Assembly: GCA_964423545.1 (NCBI GenBank)
Contig: CAYRFV010000294.1
Span: 1 to 6,833, forward strand
Direction of reading: 5' to 3'
Source: JALOOE01 sp964423545
Lineage (GTDB): Bacteria; Chloroflexota; Anaerolineae; CG2-30-64-16
Length of the DNA stretch: 6,833 nucleotides
The stretch's first letter is position 1. Every line of letters begins with the position of its first letter. The translations under genes and the position numbers were made by a program. This document shows positions 5,775-6,833 of this stretch, piece by piece. The notes beneath the pieces are model-generated. The model did no database searches, was not told the DNA's origin, and worked only from the letters and a program-made list of their open reading frames with translations.

Positions 5775-6555
5775 TCATCCTCGCCGTTGTGGGCAGCCAG
5801 CGCAAGAGGGGGAATACCGCCNNNNNNNNNNGCAGATGATCAGCGCGGAGCTGGAGGCGTTGGCAGAGGGCGCCGGTGAGCCGTTGACCTTCGAGACGCT
5901 CTATCTGGGCGACATGGACATCGGCGCCTGTCGCGGCTGCCGGGTGTGCTTCGACCGCGGGGAGACCAGGTGCCCGGAGCGGGACGACCTGCTGGAAATC
6001 AAGGCGAAGATGGATGCGGCCGACGGCCTGCTGCTCGCCAGCCCGGTCTACGTGGACGACGTGAGCGGCCTGGTCAAGACCTGGATGGATCGGCTGGCCT
6101 ATCTCTGCCATCGGCCCGGCTACGGCGGCAAATGCGCGTACACGATCGCCACGGTGGGCGGCGGCCCGACCCGCCACACCCTGCGCACGATGAACGGCGC
6201 GCTGCTCACCTGGGGCTATCACCTCGTGGGCCAGACCGGCCTCAAAATGGGCGCGCTGACGCCGGCCGATGACATGGCGCGCTTCCGGCCAGAGGCGACC
6301 AAAGCCGCGGCCCGCCTGTTCGGCGCGATCGCGGCCGGAGACGCGCTGCGGCCAACGTTCGTGTCGCTGTTGGCGTTCAAGATCCAGCAATTGGCCTGGC
6401 AGCGCGAACCTTCGGATTCCTGCGATGTCGCTTACTGGCGAGAGCGCGGTTGGCTGGCCTCCGACTGCACCTTTTACGTGCCGCATCGCGCGGGCCGGCT
6501 CAAGGTCATGCTGGCGCGAGTCGCCGGCGCGGTGGTCGCGCGGTTCATGATCTGA
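5771..6555 (+). CDS. Flavodoxin-fold NADPH-dependent FMN reductase / iron-sulfur flavoprotein-like (interrupted by assembly gap)
   Basis: The start is ATG 5771, with AAAGGAG (5758-5764) six nt upstream and a 4-nt overlap with the microprotein gene. The N-terminus MIILAVVGSQRKRGNTA is the first strand and FMN-phosphate loop (G-S-x-R-x-x-G-N-T). After the 10-N gap the frame resumes at about 5833 and runs to TGA 6553-6555. It contains a Cys cluster with codons at 5929, 5938, 5947 and 5971, giving CX2CX2CX7C. This fits the compact [4Fe-4S] motif of Isf-type flavoproteins, although many related NAD(P)H oxidoreductases carry a similar cluster. The SPVY flavin-contact motif is at about 6040-6051. 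About 95 residues after the core (from GLKMGALTP) are Trp/Arg rich and less typical. The role is FMN-based electron transfer or reduction; partners are unknown. With exactly 10 bases the two halves are out of frame, so the gap length is wrong. Confidence 0.85.
5822..5831. other. Assembly gap (10 N) inside the flavoprotein gene
   Basis: Ten Ns separate the FMN-loop codons (…GGG AAT ACC GCC) from the helix coding for QMISAELEAL. The two parts belong to one protein, but they are in phase only if the missing stretch is 2 modulo 3 bases (8, 11, 14 and so on). Ten is probably a scaffolding placeholder. Linkage across it rests on the good fit of both halves to one family. Confidence 0.95.
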
Positions 6556-6572
6556 TTCCCTTCCCACCCTAA

Positions 6573-6833
6573 CTACTTGACCAGGCCAAGACTCGCCAGG
6601 CAGTCGCCCTACGGCTGGAACGCAGGCTGGGACAAATCCAGGCCGCCGAAGCGTGGGATCGCGCCTCGCTGGAACATCAGCTGGCCGCGCGGCATCCCGA
6701 CACACTGCTGCTCGACTGTCATCTGCCCGGCGTGACCATGGCCGACATTGCATCGTTGCTGACACGCCAGTCGTGCAGCCGGTTTGGTTCGATGAGCGCA
6801 GACACCGACGATCTCATCTTTGCGCAGAGCCTC
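6573..6833 (+). pseudogene. Response-regulator receiver domain lacking its start (runs off the window)
   Basis: The frame is open from just after TAA 6570-6572 to the window end. It reads LLDQAKTRQAVALRLERR, a helix, then HQLAARHPDTLLLDCHLPG with the phospho-acceptor Asp at codon 6714-6716, and later MSADTDD, matching the conserved Ser/Thr region after strand 4. This is a receiver domain (CheY-like). The first strand and the acidic pair are cut to a single LLDQ, and no ATG, GTG or TTG in frame precedes the phospho-acceptor. The segment before MSAD (RQSCSRFGS) is also a poor match to strand 4. The domain therefore looks 5'-truncated, 17 nt after the flavoprotein stop. The lysine and any output domain lie beyond the window. 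A frameshift rather than truncation at the start is possible. Confidence 0.65.

Noticed and set aside
5524..6765. Antisense open frame of about 413 codons across the flavoprotein and the N gap
   Set aside because: It stays open through the Ns, lacks recognisable motifs, and covers three better supported + strand features.
1..6833. tRNA, rRNA, CRISPR array, insertion sequence or phage gene
   Set aside because: I scanned for cloverleaf-like ends, regularly spaced repeats, transposase motifs and terminal inverted repeats by eye and saw none.

Overview
This is a GC-rich (about 65%) bacterial window in which every convincing gene lies on the + strand. Starts are marked by strong AGGAG-type ribosome binding sites about 6 nt upstream, and intergenic gaps are short. 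A run of 10 Ns at 5822-5831 shows that this is a scaffolded, probably metagenomic, assembly. The gene families (a C_GCAxxG_C_C redox protein, a class V aminotransferase with an extra N-terminal half domain, a CxxCxxC flavoprotein) would fit a Chloroflexota-like environmental bacterium. That placement rests on family impressions only, and no marker gene is present.

Layout: the end of an unidentified reading frame (1-123); a 44-residue coupled small ORF (158-292); a CrtI/carotene-isomerase-like FAD oxidoreductase (285-1796); an alpha/beta hydrolase whose C-terminus has been replaced by the tail of a GNAT acetyltransferase (1805-2569); a short leader holding a hairpin and a 22-codon ORF; a double C_GCAxxG_C_C cysteine-rich protein (2737-3504); a 48-codon remnant carrying the C-terminal tail of a medium-chain dehydrogenase/reductase (MDR) (3504-3650); a 630-residue cysteine-desulfurase-like PLP enzyme with a PLP-less N-terminal half domain (3681-5573); a 21-codon MDR N-terminal remnant (5585-5650); a 37-residue single-helix membrane microprotein (5661-5774); an iron-sulfur-flavoprotein-like FMN protein interrupted by the assembly gap (5771-6555); and a response-regulator receiver domain lacking its start (6573 to the window end).

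Two themes stand out. First, the intact genes are mostly redox or sulfur related (FAD, Cys-rich, PLP/Cys, FMN/FeS). They could form one co-transcribed unit, but no substrate can be read from the sequence. Second, the spaces between them hold recognisable heads and tails of other genes, several with an intact ribosome binding site or a stop/start overlap with a neighbour. The window therefore looks like a mosaic shaped by repeated deletion or recombination at gene ends. The alternative that some junctions are assembly errors must be kept open because of the N gap.

No tRNA, rRNA, CRISPR array, insertion sequence, phage gene or convincing factor-independent terminator was seen.
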